Positions 23,305 through 33,482 are shown, numbered from the stretch's first letter. The stretch: 35,938 bases of DNA from Hydrogenophaga sp. 2FB (GCF_005503365.1 NZ_SCML01000063.1:1-35938); one strand, 5' to 3'. A program made the numbers and translations. Notes: generated by a model not told the origin, from the sequence alone.

Positions 23305-24357
23305 ATGGTAGTCGAGAACAACGTGGCGCTCCAGCCATACAACAGTTTTGGCATCGTTGCGCGCGCGCAGCGGCTCGTGCGCGTGCGCCAGGAAGCCGAT
23401 CTCATCGAACTCATGACCAGTGCCAACTGGCCCGTGCTCACCCGCGAGGCCCCTCCGTTCGTGCTGGGCGGTGGCAGCAACCTGGTGATCACGGGTGACG
23501 TGAAGCCGCTGGTGATCAAGATGGAGATTCGCGGGCGGCGCCTGATCGAGGAGACCGACAAAGGCTGGCTGGTGGAAGCGGGCGCGGGCGAGAGCTGGCA
23601 CGAAACCGTGCGCTGGACGCTGGAGCAGGGCTGGCCCGGTCTGGAAAACCTGGCGCTGATTCCGGGTTGCGTGGGCGCCTCGCCGGTGCAGAACATCGGT
23701 GCGTACGGCGTGGAGTTGCAGGACCGGTTCAGCGAGCTGGACGCGATCGACCTGCAGACCGGGCAGGCGTTCACGCTGAACGCCGCGCAATGCGGCTTCG
23801 GCTACCGCGACTCGGTGTTCAAGCACACACCAGCCGGCGACAAAGGTTTTGGATTGGCCGGGCGCGCCGCCATCACCCGCGTGCGTTTCTGGCTGCCCAA
23901 GCCCTGGAAGCCGGTGCTGGGCTATGCGGATCTGGAGCGCAAGATCGCCGAAACCGGCATTGCCCATCCGGACGCACAGCAGATCTTCGACTGGATCTGC
24001 GCGATCCGCAGCGCCAAGTTGCCCGACCCGGCGGTGATCGGCAACGCCGGCAGCTTCTTCAAGAACCCCACCGTGAGCGAGGACCAGTGCGCCGACATCA
24101 TCGCGCGCGATCCGAAGGTGGTGCACTACCCGATGGCCGACGGCAGCATCAAACTGGCGGCGGGCTGGTTGATCGACGCCTGCGGCTGGAAGGGCCGGGG
24201 TGTGGGTAACGCGGGGGTGTACGAGAAGCAGGCCCTGGTGTTGGTGAACCGCGGTGGCGCCACGGGTGGCGAGGTGATGACCTTGGCCAAGGCGATCCAG
24301 ACCAGTGTGTATGAGCGCTTCGGGATTCTTCTGGAGCCTGAGCCTGTGGTGGTCTGA
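23305..24357 (+). CDS. murB: UDP-N-acetylenolpyruvoylglucosamine reductase
   Basis: The 350-residue FAD enzyme reduces UDP-GlcNAc-enolpyruvate to UDP-MurNAc in peptidoglycan precursor synthesis. It is a type I MurB: NSFGIVARA, the FAD loop LGGGSNL (about 54-60), IPGCVGASPVQNIGAYG, GYRDSVFK with the substrate Arg, and GNAGSFFKNP with the proton-donating S250. The C-terminal type I loop is present and the length is normal. No Shine-Dalgarno is visible before ATG 23,305. It converges on argG with a 177-bp gap holding a dispersed repeat. Confidence 0.95.
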   Translation: MVVENNVALQPYNSFGIVARAQRLVRVRQEADLIELMTSANWPVLTREAPPFVLGGGSNLVITGDVKPLVIKMEIRGRRLIEETDKGWLVEAGAGESWHETVRWTLEQGWPGLENLALIPGCVGASPVQNIGAYGVELQDRFSELDAIDLQTGQAFTLNAAQCGFGYRDSVFKHTPAGDKGFGLAGRAAITRVRFWLPKPWKPVLGYADLERKIAETGIAHPDAQQIFDWICAIRSAKLPDPAVIGNAGSFFKNPTVSEDQCADIIARDPKVVHYPMADGSIKLAAGWLIDACGWKGRGVGNAGVYEKQALVLVNRGGATGGEVMTLAKAIQTSVYERFGILLEPEPVVV

Positions 24358-24431
24358 CGGGGGTTTTCTTCGCTCCTCCGTGCACGCAACCATGTGCGCA
24401 CCTACACCCCTCAAGATCGGGGTGACCTGGC

Positions 24432-24496
24432 GTTCTGCGCAGCGGGGTAAAGGAGGAGCCGGCACCAGCCGGCGGGGGACACCCACGGAGCAGAGC
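24432..24496 (-). repeat. 65-bp dispersed repeat, copy 2
   Basis: Reverse complement of 11,368-11,432 with one mismatch. It sits in the 177-bp gap between the convergent murB and argG genes, the same genomic setting as copy 1. Confidence 0.85.
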
Positions 24497-24534
24497 GCCG
24501 GGGCGCCCCGATCCCGCGAGGTTGCTGAGCGAAA

Positions 24535-25866
24535 TTACTCGCCCTCGAGCTTCAACATCTGCGAACCTTCACCCAAAGACAGGAGCCCGGACTTGGCATA
24601 GATGCCCAGCTTCGCCCGCGTGTCGGTGATGTCGAGGTTGCGCATGGTCAACTGGCCGATGCGGTCCAGCGGCGAGAACGGTGCGTCTTCCACCTTCTCC
24701 ATGCTCAGGCGCTCGGGCGCGTACGTGAGGTTCGCGCTCTCGGTGTTGAGGATCGAGTAGTCGTTGCCGCGGCGCAGCTCAACGGTCACCTCACCGGTGA
24801 TAGCGCGCGCCACCCAGCGTTGCGCCGTTTCGCGCAGCATGATCGCTTGCGGATCGAACCAGCGGCCCTGGTACAGCAGACGGCCCAGGCGCAAACCATT
24901 GATGCGGTACTGCTCGATCGTGTCTTCGTTGTGAATGCCCGTCACCAGGCGCTCGTAAGCGATGAACAGCAGCGCCAGACCCGGCGCTTCGTAGATGCCG
25001 CGGCTCTTGGCTTCGATGATGCGGTTCTCGATCTGGTCGCTCATGCCCAGACCATGGCGACCGCCGATTTCGTTCGCCTTGAGGATCAGGTCCACAGGGC
25101 TCGCGAACGTCTCACCATTCAGCGCGACCGGCTGACCTTCTTCGAAACGCACCGTCACGGTCTCGCGCTTGACCTCGACCTCGTCTTTCCAGAACGCCAC
25201 GCCCATGATGGGGTTGACGATCTGGATGCCGCTGTTGAGGTGTTCCAGGTCTTTCGCTTCGTGCGTCGCGCCCAGCATGTTGCTGTCGGTGCTGTAGGCC
25301 TTCTCGGCGCTCATCTTGTAGCCAAAGCCGTTGGCCGTCATGAACGCGCTCATTTCGGCGCGGCCGCCGAGCTCGTCGATGAACAACTGGTCGAGCCACG
25401 GCTTGTAGATTTTCAGGCTCGGGTTGGTCAGCAGGCCGTAGCGGTAGAAACGCTCGATGTCGTTGCCCTTGAAGGTCGAGCCGTCGCCCCAGATGTGGAC
25501 GTCGTCTTCCTTCATCGCGGCCACCAGCATCGTGCCCGTGACGGCGCGGCCCAGTGGCGTGGTGTTGAAGTAGGTCACGCCCGCAGTGCTGATGTGGAAG
25601 GCGCCGCACTGCAGGGCGGCAATGCCTTCGTGCGCCAGTTGCGTTCGGCAGTCGATCAGGCGCGCCTTCTCGGCGCCATAGGCCAGGGCCTTGCGCGGAA
25701 TTTCGTCGTAGTCCGGCTCGTCGGGCTGGCCGAGGTTGGCGGTGTACGCGTAAGGGATTGCGCCCTTTTGCTTCATCCACAACAGCGCGGCGGACGTGTC
25801 CAGGCCGCCGGAGAAGGCGATGCCGACTTTCTGTTGCGTGGGGAGGTTTTGAAGAATGGTGGCCAT
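24535..25866 (-). CDS. argG: Argininosuccinate synthase
   Basis: The 443-residue enzyme joins citrulline and aspartate using ATP in arginine biosynthesis. The PP-loop AFSGGLDTSAAL is at 17-28. DGSTFKGND and GRAEMSAFM are typical of the longer E. coli-type ArgG (447 residues) rather than the short 400-residue form. ATG 25,866 gives the expected start (MATILQNLPTQQKVGIAFSGG). ppnP lies 24 bp upstream on the same strand and may be co-transcribed. Confidence 0.96.
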   Translation of the reverse strand: MATILQNLPTQQKVGIAFSGGLDTSAALLWMKQKGAIPYAYTANLGQPDEPDYDEIPRKALAYGAEKARLIDCRTQLAHEGIAALQCGAFHISTAGVTYFNTTPLGRAVTGTMLVAAMKEDDVHIWGDGSTFKGNDIERFYRYGLLTNPSLKIYKPWLDQLFIDELGGRAEMSAFMTANGFGYKMSAEKAYSTDSNMLGATHEAKDLEHLNSGIQIVNPIMGVAFWKDEVEVKRETVTVRFEEGQPVALNGETFASPVDLILKANEIGGRHGLGMSDQIENRIIEAKSRGIYEAPGLALLFIAYERLVTGIHNEDTIEQYRINGLRLGRLLYQGRWFDPQAIMLRETAQRWVARAITGEVTVELRRGNDYSILNTESANLTYAPERLSMEKVEDAPFSPLDRIGQLTMRNLDITDTRAKLGIYAKSGLLSLGEGSQMLKLEGE

Positions 25867-25890
25867 GGCGGTCTTTCGGCGGCGGATCGA

Positions 25891-26208
25891 TCAGCCGAAG
25901 TGGCAGATGTAGTGGTAAGGCTCGGTCACGCGGATCTGGAAGCTGCTGTTGCCCGGCACGCTGAATTTTTCGCCCGGGCCCGACTTCTTCCACTCGCTGG
26001 TACCCGCCACCTGGTATTCACAGCCACCCGCCACGCATTCCATGATCTCGGGCGCGCCGGTGTTGAACGTGAGCGTGGCGGGCAACACCACACCGACCGA
26101 TTTTTTCGTGCCGTCGGCAAAGGTGATGCCGTGGCTGACGCATTTGCCGTCGAAATACACGCTGGCCTGGGTGTTGACGGTCACGCCGTCGAATTGGGTG
26201 GTGCTCAT
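25891..26208 (-). CDS. ppnP: Pyrimidine/purine nucleoside phosphorylase (YaiE/DUF1255 family)
   Basis: The 105-residue single-domain cupin matches E. coli PpnP (94 residues), which phosphorolyses several nucleosides. Visible family features are SVYFDGKCVSHGITFADGTKKSVGV (in part), GAPEIMECVAGGCEYQ, and the C-terminal FQIRVTEPYHYICHFG. ATG 26,208 is preferred over an upstream in-frame ATG because it gives the usual N-terminus. It is immediately upstream of argG. Confidence 0.9.
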   Translation of the reverse strand: MSTTQFDGVTVNTQASVYFDGKCVSHGITFADGTKKSVGVVLPATLTFNTGAPEIMECVAGGCEYQVAGTSEWKKSGPGEKFSVPGNSSFQIRVTEPYHYICHFG

Positions 26209-26287
26209 GGTGTTGGGAGAGATGTGATGCAAAGACGAAAGGCGAAACCGCGATTTTAGGCCGCGGCCCGCAGCGGGGCTGGCCCGG

Positions 26288-26635
26288 TCAGATCCGGCGC
26301 TGCCAGTCGGCGGCGTTGAAACCCACGGTGATGGCCCCGCCGGTCCACGCCACCACCGGGCGCTTGATCACGCTCGGGTTGGCCAGCGCCACGGCGCGGG
26401 CGCTGGCCGCGTCTGTCACACCGGCGCGCGTGGCCTCGTCGAGTTGGCGCCAGGTGGTGCCCTTGCGGTTGATCACGGTGTCCCAGCCGGCGGCGGCGAG
26501 CCATTGATCGAGCTCCGCGCCGGGAATGCCTTGTTTCTTGAAGTCGTGAAAGGCGTATTCCACGCTGTGCTCGGTGAGCCAGGCGCGCGCCTTCTTCACG
26601 GTGTCGCAATTGGGGATGCCGTAGAGGGTGATCAT
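26288..26635 (-). CDS. yffB: ArsC/Spx-family thioredoxin-fold protein (YffB-like)
   Basis: The 115-residue product has the ArsC-like thioredoxin fold: MITLYGIPNCDTVKKARAWL at the N-terminus with C10, then GTTWRQLDEATR and NPSVIKRPVV. It matches E. coli YffB, which binds glutathione and is not a proven arsenate reductase. The conserved arginine triad of true ArsC is not evident. ATG 26,635 is chosen by family length. ATG 26,644 is in frame but overlaps the promoter-like palindrome. It diverges from folC with 34 bp between starts. Confidence 0.88.
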   Translation of the reverse strand: MITLYGIPNCDTVKKARAWLTEHSVEYAFHDFKKQGIPGAELDQWLAAAGWDTVINRKGTTWRQLDEATRAGVTDAASARAVALANPSVIKRPVVAWTGGAITVGFNAADWQRRI

Positions 26636-26642
26636 GGGCTGC

Positions 26643-26662
26643 ATTGTCCGCGATGGGACAAT
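26643..26662. promoter_or_regulatory. Palindromic divergent -10 pair between yffB and folC
   Basis: ATTGTCC-GCGATG-GGACAAT is a perfect 7-bp inverted repeat. On each strand it presents GACAAT ending exactly 7 nt before the start codon, folC ATG 26,670 on plus and yffB ATG 26,635 on minus. This fits back-to-back leaderless promoters. The alternative is a repressor or operator site. Confidence 0.45.
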
Positions 26663-26669
26663 CGCCCCC

Positions 26670-28034
26670 ATGCTTGATATTCCCGTGCCTACCCACCCCA
26701 CCACGCTGGCCGACTGGCTGGACCACGCCGAGCGCCTGCACCCGGTCACCATCGACATGGGGCTGGACCGCGTGCAGCGCGTGGCACGGCGCATGGGCCT
26801 CAAGCTCGACTGCCCGGTCATCACCGTGGCCGGCACCAATGGCAAGGGCTCCACCTGCGCCATGCTGGAAGCCATCTACACCCAGTCGGGCTACCGCACC
26901 GGCGTCTACACCTCGCCGCACCTGGTGCACTTCGAAGAACGCTGCCGCGTCGCGGGCGAGGCGGTGGCCTCGAACGATCTGGTGCCCGCCTTTGCCGAGG
27001 TGGAAGTGGCGCGCAAAGGGCAGACCGGCGACGACGGTGGCGAGATCAGCCTGAGCTATTTTGAATTCACCACGCTCGCCATCCTGCGCACGCTCGCGCG
27101 CAGCGGTCTGGACGTGGCGATCCTGGAAGTGGGCCTGGGCGGCCGGCTCGACGCGGTCAACATCATCGACGCCGATTGCGCGGTCATCACCAGCATCGCC
27201 CTTGACCACATGGCCCTGCTCGGCAACGACCGCGAAGCCATCGGCTCCGAGAAGGCCGGCATCATGCGCACCGGCCGCCCGGTGGTGGTGAGCGACCCGG
27301 TGCCGCCGCAAAGCATTCTGGACCGCGCGCTGGAGGTGGGCGCGAACCTCTGGCGGCTGGGCAAGGACTTCCATTTCGCCGGCGACCAGCAGCAATGGGG
27401 CTGGGCCATGCACCCCTCGCACGGCGGGCGGCGTTACGCCGGCCTGGCCTACCCGGCGCTGCGCGGCGCCAACCAGCTGGTCAACGCCTCGGGCGTGCTG
27501 GCGGCGGTGGAGGCCTTGCGGGGTCGGCTGCCGGTGACCGCGCAGGCGGTGCGCAATGGCCTGGCGCTGGTGGAGCTGCCGGGGCGCTTCCAGATCGTGC
27601 CCGGCACGCCCACCCTGGTGCTGGACGTGGCGCACAACCCCCATTCGGTGGCGGCACTGGCCGAGAACCTGGACGCCATGGGCTTCTACCCCGGCACCCA
27701 CGCGGTGTTCGGCGCCATGGCCGACAAGGACCTGGCCACCATGCTGGAGCGCATCGCGCCCCTGATCGACCACTGGCACCTCACCGATCTGCCCTTGCCG
27801 CGTGCGAGCAAGGCGACGGCTCTGCAAGCCATGCTCGACGCCCATCCGGCCACCGCGCCGGGTGGCAAAAGCAGGGTGGCCGGTGTCCATGCAAACCCCA
27901 TGGACGCCTTGCGGGCCGCGGTGTCCGCCGCGGACCCCGCTGATAGAATCGTCGTCTTCGGATCGTTCTACACAGTGGGTGGCGTTTTGCAGGACGGCGT
28001 GCCCCGAATGTCGGCGAAACACCTGTCCGCCTAG
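26670..28034 (+). CDS. folC: Bifunctional dihydrofolate / folylpolyglutamate synthase
   Basis: The 454-residue Mur-ligase-type enzyme adds glutamate to dihydropteroate and extends folate polyglutamates. It shows the P-loop VAGTNGKGST (53-62), SPHLVHFEER, the Mg site region EVGLGGRLDAVN, and DVAHNPHS in the C-terminal domain. The frame is open 14 codons further upstream, but that region carries the yffB/folC palindrome, so ATG 26,670 is preferred. It heads the run folC-SPOR-cvpA-purF, a conserved order in beta- and gammaproteobacteria. Confidence 0.95.
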   Translation: MLDIPVPTHPTTLADWLDHAERLHPVTIDMGLDRVQRVARRMGLKLDCPVITVAGTNGKGSTCAMLEAIYTQSGYRTGVYTSPHLVHFEERCRVAGEAVASNDLVPAFAEVEVARKGQTGDDGGEISLSYFEFTTLAILRTLARSGLDVAILEVGLGGRLDAVNIIDADCAVITSIALDHMALLGNDREAIGSEKAGIMRTGRPVVVSDPVPPQSILDRALEVGANLWRLGKDFHFAGDQQQWGWAMHPSHGGRRYAGLAYPALRGANQLVNASGVLAAVEALRGRLPVTAQAVRNGLALVELPGRFQIVPGTPTLVLDVAHNPHSVAALAENLDAMGFYPGTHAVFGAMADKDLATMLERIAPLIDHWHLTDLPLPRASKATALQAMLDAHPATAPGGKSRVAGVHANPMDALRAAVSAADPADRIVVFGSFYTVGGVLQDGVPRMSAKHLSA

Positions 28035-28091
28035 CCCTCACACAGAGCGTCCTTTCCGCCAGGCCTTCATGGCGCCACGCTCCCACCCCGA

Positions 28092-28832
28092 ATGTTCAAA
28101 TCCCGTTCAGGCTCCCAGGGCAACGCCTCGACCCCCCCGCCACAGAGCATCGAGGCCGTGCGCCGCCGCGCACGCCACCGCCTGATCGGCGCCAGCGTGC
28201 TCGTGCTGGTCGGCGTGGTCGGCTTCCCGCTGTTGTTCGACACCCAACCCCGGCCGATTTCCGTCGACATTCCGATCGAAATCCCCGCCAAGACCGCGCC
28301 GGTGGCCAAGCCCGCTGCTGCGGCTGCTCCTGCACCCGTCGCCGCCGCACCGGCTGCCGCGAAGCCGGCGGCGGCAGAGCCCTTGTCCAGCCGCGACGGC
28401 CTGAGCGCCCGCGAAGAGGTGGTCGAAAAGACGCCCAAGCCGGCGGCGCCCGTGGCGGCCGCCACGCCAGCGCCGACGACCCCCGAACCTGCCAAGCCGG
28501 CAGCACCAGCCGCCCCAACCGATGCCGCCCGCGCGCGCGCCTTGCTCGAAGGCAAGCCCACGCCCACCGCCCAGGCCACCGCGAAACCCGCCAGCGCCGC
28601 GGCCGAGCGGCTGGTGGTGCAGGTCGGCGCGTTTTCCGAGGCGGCCGGCGCGCGCCAGGTGCGCCAGAAACTTGAAGGCGCGGGCCTCAAGACCTACACG
28701 CACGAGGCCAAGACCGCCGACGGCACGCGCATCCGTGTGCGCGTGGGCCCTTTTGACAACCGCGCCGATGCCGACAAGGCCGCTGCCCGCGTGAAGGCCA
28801 TGGGTCTGCCTGCGGCGGTCCTGACGCTTTAG
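28092..28832 (+). CDS. SPOR-domain protein (DedD-like)
   Basis: The 246-residue inner-membrane protein has a short cytoplasmic basic N-terminus and one transmembrane segment at about 31-50 (IGASVLVLVGVVGFPLLF). A long Ala/Pro-rich periplasmic linker covers about 65-165, and a C-terminal SPOR domain runs from about 172 (VVQVGAFSEAAGARQVRQKL to AAVLTL). SPOR domains bind denuded septal glycan strands, and DedD participates in cell division. The position folC-dedD-cvpA-purF equals that of E. coli, which supports the call despite the low-complexity linker. Confidence 0.88.
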   Translation: MFKSRSGSQGNASTPPPQSIEAVRRRARHRLIGASVLVLVGVVGFPLLFDTQPRPISVDIPIEIPAKTAPVAKPAAAAAPAPVAAAPAAAKPAAAEPLSSRDGLSAREEVVEKTPKPAAPVAAATPAPTTPEPAKPAAPAAPTDAARARALLEGKPTPTAQATAKPASAAAERLVVQVGAFSEAAGARQVRQKLEGAGLKTYTHEAKTADGTRIRVRVGPFDNRADADKAAARVKAMGLPAAVLTL

Positions 28833-28845
28833 CCTGCGCACGCTG

Positions 28846-29331
28846 ATGCTCCTGACCGATTGGGTGTTGCTGCTGGGTTTGCTGTTGTCCGTGTTGCTCG
28901 GACTGTGGCGCGGGCTGGTGTACGAGGTGTTGTCCGTGCTGGGCTGGATCGCCGCCTTCGTGCTGGCCCAGGCCTTTGCCGATGAAGCCGGTGCCTGGCT
29001 GCCGATGGGCAACCTGTCACCCCCGCTGCGTGTGGCGATCGGTTTCGTGCTGGTGTTCGTGACCGTGGCATTCACTGCCGGCCTGGGTGCCTGGCTGGTG
29101 CAGAAACTGGTGGCATCGGTCGGCCTGCGACCGGTGGACCGCGTGCTCGGTGGCGCTTTTGGTTTGTTGCGTGGGGTGGTGATCCTGCTGGCGGTGGCGC
29201 TGGTGGTGAGCATGACCCAGATGCAGAACGCTGCCTGGTGGGCAGACTCCAACGTGGCCAAGGTATCGACCGCCACGCTGGTCGAGGTCAAGCCCTTGTT
29301 GCCCGAGCCGGTGGCCCGATATATACGTTAG
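28846..29331 (+). CDS. cvpA: CvpA-family membrane protein
   Basis: The 161-residue inner-membrane protein has four predicted segments: about 5-20, 28-45, 63-88 and 101-122. The family motif LGLWRGLVYEVLSVLGWIAAF is split across the first two, and VDRVLGGAFGLLRGVV precedes the last. CvpA is needed for colicin V production in E. coli and affects envelope tolerance to bile/deoxycholate in some bacteria, but its molecular role is not established. It lies 18 bp upstream of purF, with which it is normally co-transcribed. Confidence 0.93.
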   Translation: MLLTDWVLLLGLLLSVLLGLWRGLVYEVLSVLGWIAAFVLAQAFADEAGAWLPMGNLSPPLRVAIGFVLVFVTVAFTAGLGAWLVQKLVASVGLRPVDRVLGGAFGLLRGVVILLAVALVVSMTQMQNAAWWADSNVAKVSTATLVEVKPLLPEPVARYIR

Positions 29332-29349
29332 TTTTTTGAGGATTCAATC

Positions 29350-30855
<1,506 letters not shown>

Positions 30856-30867
30856 AGGACCGTGCCC

Positions 30868-32076
30868 ATGACGCAGAAAAAAAACCTGGAACTGCACCGC
30901 GACACGCTCGCTGTGCGCGAAGCCGTCGAACGCAGCCAGTACGGCGAAAACTCCGAGGCCCTGTACCTCACCAGCGGCTACGTGCAGCCCAATGCCGAAT
31001 CCGGCGCGCGCCGCTTCGCTGGCGAAGAAGACGGCTTCACCTACGGCCGCTACGGCAACCCGACCGTGGCCAGCTTCGAGAAGCGCCTGGCCGCGCTCGA
31101 AGGCGCCGAAGCCTGCATGTCCACCGCCTCGGGCATGTCTGCCATCCTCATGATGTGCATGGGCCTGCTCAAGGCCGGTGACCACGTCGTGTGTTCGCAG
31201 TCCATGTTCGGCTCGACCATCAAATTGATCGGCACCGACCTGGCCAAGTTCGGCGTCACGTCCAGCTTCGTGCCACAGACCGACGTGGCCGCCTGGAAGG
31301 CCGCCCTCACGCCGAACACGAAGTTGTTTTTTGCCGAGACGCCCACCAATCCGCTCACAGAGGTGTGCGACATCCGGGCCCTGGCCGATCTCGCGCACAA
31401 CGCGGGCGCGCTGCTGTGCGTGGACAACTGCTTCGCCACGCCGGCGCTGCAGCGTCCCATGACGCTGGGCGCCGACATCGTCATGCACTCGGGCACCAAG
31501 TACCTCGATGGACAGGGCCGCGTGATGGCCGGCGCGTTGTGCGCCAGCCAGGAGATGGTCACCAAGTCGTTTCTGCCGGTGCTCAAGAGCGCGGGCATGA
31601 CGCTGGCGCCTTTCAACGCCTGGGTCGTGCTCAAGGGCCTGGAAACGCTGGACATCCGCATGCAGGCCCAGTCGGCCCGCGCGCTGGCCTTGGCGCAGTG
31701 GCTGGAGAGCCATGCGTCCGTGGCGCGCGTGTTCTACCCCGGCCTCGCCAGCCACCCGCAGCACGCGCTGGCGATGGCGCAGCAAGACGGGTGTGGTGGT
31801 GCGGTGCTGTCGTTCACGGTGAAGGGCGCCAACCCCGATGAGGCGCGCTCGCGTGCTTTCCACGTGCTCGATTCGCTGCAGGTCATGTCGCTGTCCACCA
31901 ACCTGGGCGACACCAAGACCCTGATGGCGCATCCCGCCAGCACCTCGCATGGCCGCCTCACCGAAGAGCAGCGCCAGGCGGCCGGTGTGGTCCAAGGCCT
32001 GATCCGCGTCGCGGTCGGTCTTGAGCACCTTGGCGATATCCAGGCCGACCTCGACCGTGGCCTTTCTTCCTTCTGA
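30868..32076 (+). CDS. metZ: O-succinylhomoserine sulfhydrylase
   Basis: The 402-residue PLP enzyme makes homocysteine from O-succinylhomoserine and sulfide in methionine synthesis. The PLP lysine is K211 in MHSGTKYLDGQGR. YGRYGNPTVASFEKRLAALEGAE and ASGMSAI are typical of the Cys/Met metabolism family. LYLTSGYVQPNAE and SLSTNLGDTKTLMAHPASTSH match the MetZ branch rather than MetB/MetC. ATG 30,868 is preferred over GTG 30,862 because GAAGGA lies 8 nt before it. It is placed between purF and gltX, probably in one operon. Its stop is 1 nt before the gltX start. Confidence 0.94.
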   Translation: MTQKKNLELHRDTLAVREAVERSQYGENSEALYLTSGYVQPNAESGARRFAGEEDGFTYGRYGNPTVASFEKRLAALEGAEACMSTASGMSAILMMCMGLLKAGDHVVCSQSMFGSTIKLIGTDLAKFGVTSSFVPQTDVAAWKAALTPNTKLFFAETPTNPLTEVCDIRALADLAHNAGALLCVDNCFATPALQRPMTLGADIVMHSGTKYLDGQGRVMAGALCASQEMVTKSFLPVLKSAGMTLAPFNAWVVLKGLETLDIRMQAQSARALALAQWLESHASVARVFYPGLASHPQHALAMAQQDGCGGAVLSFTVKGANPDEARSRAFHVLDSLQVMSLSTNLGDTKTLMAHPASTSHGRLTEEQRQAAGVVQGLIRVAVGLEHLGDIQADLDRGLSSF

Positions 32077-32077
32077 C

Positions 32078-33466
32078 ATGACCGCACCCATCCGCACCCG
32101 CTTCGCGCCGTCGCCCACCGGCTTCATCCACCTCGGCAACATCCGCTCGGCGCTCTACCCGTGGGCGTTCGCGCGCTCCACCGGTGGGGCGTTCATCCTG
32201 CGCATCGAAGACACCGACCTGGAGCGCTCTTCGCAAGCCGCGGTGGACGTGATCATCGAAGGCATGAAGTGGCTCGGCCTCGACCACGACGAAGGCCCGT
32301 TCTACCAGATGCAGCGCATGGACCGCTACAAGGCCGTTCTGGCCGACATGGTGGCTGGTGGCCTGGTCTACCCCTGCTACATGAGCGTGGCCGAACTCGA
32401 TGCGCTGCGCGAAAAGCAGATGGCCGCGAAAGAGAAGCCGCGCTACGACGGCACCTGGCGTCCCGAGTCCGGCAAGGCCCTGCCGCCCGTGCCCGAAGGC
32501 GTGAAGCCCGTGCTGCGCTTCAAGAACCCGCAGGGCGGCGTGGTCGCGTGGGACGACAAGGTCAAGGGCCGCATCGAAATCGCCAACGACGAACTCGACG
32601 ACCTCGTGATCGCGCGTCCCGACGGCACGCCCACCTACAACTTCTGCGTGGTGGTCGACGACATCGACATGGTCATCACCCACGTGATCCGGGGCGATGA
32701 CCATGTGAACAACACGCCGCGCCAGATCAACATCTTTCGCGCGCTCGGCAAGGAGCCACCGGTGTACGCCCACCTGCCCACCGTGCTCAACGAGCAGGGC
32801 GAGAAGATGAGCAAGCGCAACGGCGCCAAGCCCGTCACGCAATACCGCGACGAAGGTTACCTGCCCGACGCGATGGTGAACTACCTCGCGCGCCTGGGCT
32901 GGAGCCACGGCGACGATGAAATCTTCAGCCGCGCGCAGTTCCTCGAGTGGTTCAACCTCGACCACCTTGGCCGCAGCGCCGCGCAGTTCGACGATGCCAA
33001 GCTGCGTTGGGTCAACGCCCAGCACCTCAAGGCCATGGCCGACGACGCGTTGGCGCCTCTGGTGGCCGCGTATCTGCAACAGCAGGGCATCACGGCCGAC
33101 GAGCGCCTGCCGCGCATCTGCGGTCTGTTCAAGGACCGCTGCGACACGCTTGTGGTCCTGGCTCAGTGGGCGAAAGCGTTTTACGCCGACATCACGCCCA
33201 ACGCCGACGAGCGCGCACAACACGTGACCGACACCGTGCGCCCGGTGCTGGCCGCGCTGACGGACAAGCTGTCGGCCTGCGCCTGGGACAAGCCGGCCAT
33301 CTCGGCGGCCATCAAGGAAGTGCTGACGGCGCACGGGTTGAAGATGCCGCAACTGGCCATGCCGGTGCGCGTGTTGGTCATGGGAACAGCCCAGACGCCA
33401 TCGCTCGATGCCGTGCTGGAACTGCAAAATCGCGAGACGGTGTTGACGCGTTTGCGGAACGCCTGA
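32078..33466 (+). CDS. gltX: Glutamyl-tRNA synthetase
   Basis: The 462-residue class I synthetase charges tRNA-Glu. The HIGH-type motif is HLGN (18-21) inside RFAPSPTGFIHLGNIRSAL, and KMSKR is at 243-247. It is the bacterial discriminating-length enzyme. The frame opens earlier, but ATG 32,078, 1 nt after the metZ stop, gives the universal N-terminus. No Shine-Dalgarno is seen, so translation probably depends on coupling to metZ. tRNA-Glu lies about 250 bp downstream. Confidence 0.96.
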   Translation: MTAPIRTRFAPSPTGFIHLGNIRSALYPWAFARSTGGAFILRIEDTDLERSSQAAVDVIIEGMKWLGLDHDEGPFYQMQRMDRYKAVLADMVAGGLVYPCYMSVAELDALREKQMAAKEKPRYDGTWRPESGKALPPVPEGVKPVLRFKNPQGGVVAWDDKVKGRIEIANDELDDLVIARPDGTPTYNFCVVVDDIDMVITHVIRGDDHVNNTPRQINIFRALGKEPPVYAHLPTVLNEQGEKMSKRNGAKPVTQYRDEGYLPDAMVNYLARLGWSHGDDEIFSRAQFLEWFNLDHLGRSAAQFDDAKLRWVNAQHLKAMADDALAPLVAAYLQQQGITADERLPRICGLFKDRCDTLVVLAQWAKAFYADITPNADERAQHVTDTVRPVLAALTDKLSACAWDKPAISAAIKEVLTAHGLKMPQLAMPVRVLVMGTAQTPSLDAVLELQNRETVLTRLRNA

Positions 33467-33482
33467 AAAAACTCGCTATAAT
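33452..33482 (+). promoter_or_regulatory. Promoter for the tRNA cluster
   Basis: TATAAT at 33,477-33,482 is a consensus -10. TTGCGG (33,452-33,457), 19 bp upstream and inside the end of gltX, is the best -35. tRNA-Ala starts about 60 bp downstream of the -10. Confidence 0.6.

Noticed and set aside
24820..26259. 479-codon plus-strand open frame opposite argG and ppnP
   Set aside because: Same antisense artefact. It runs across two real genes.
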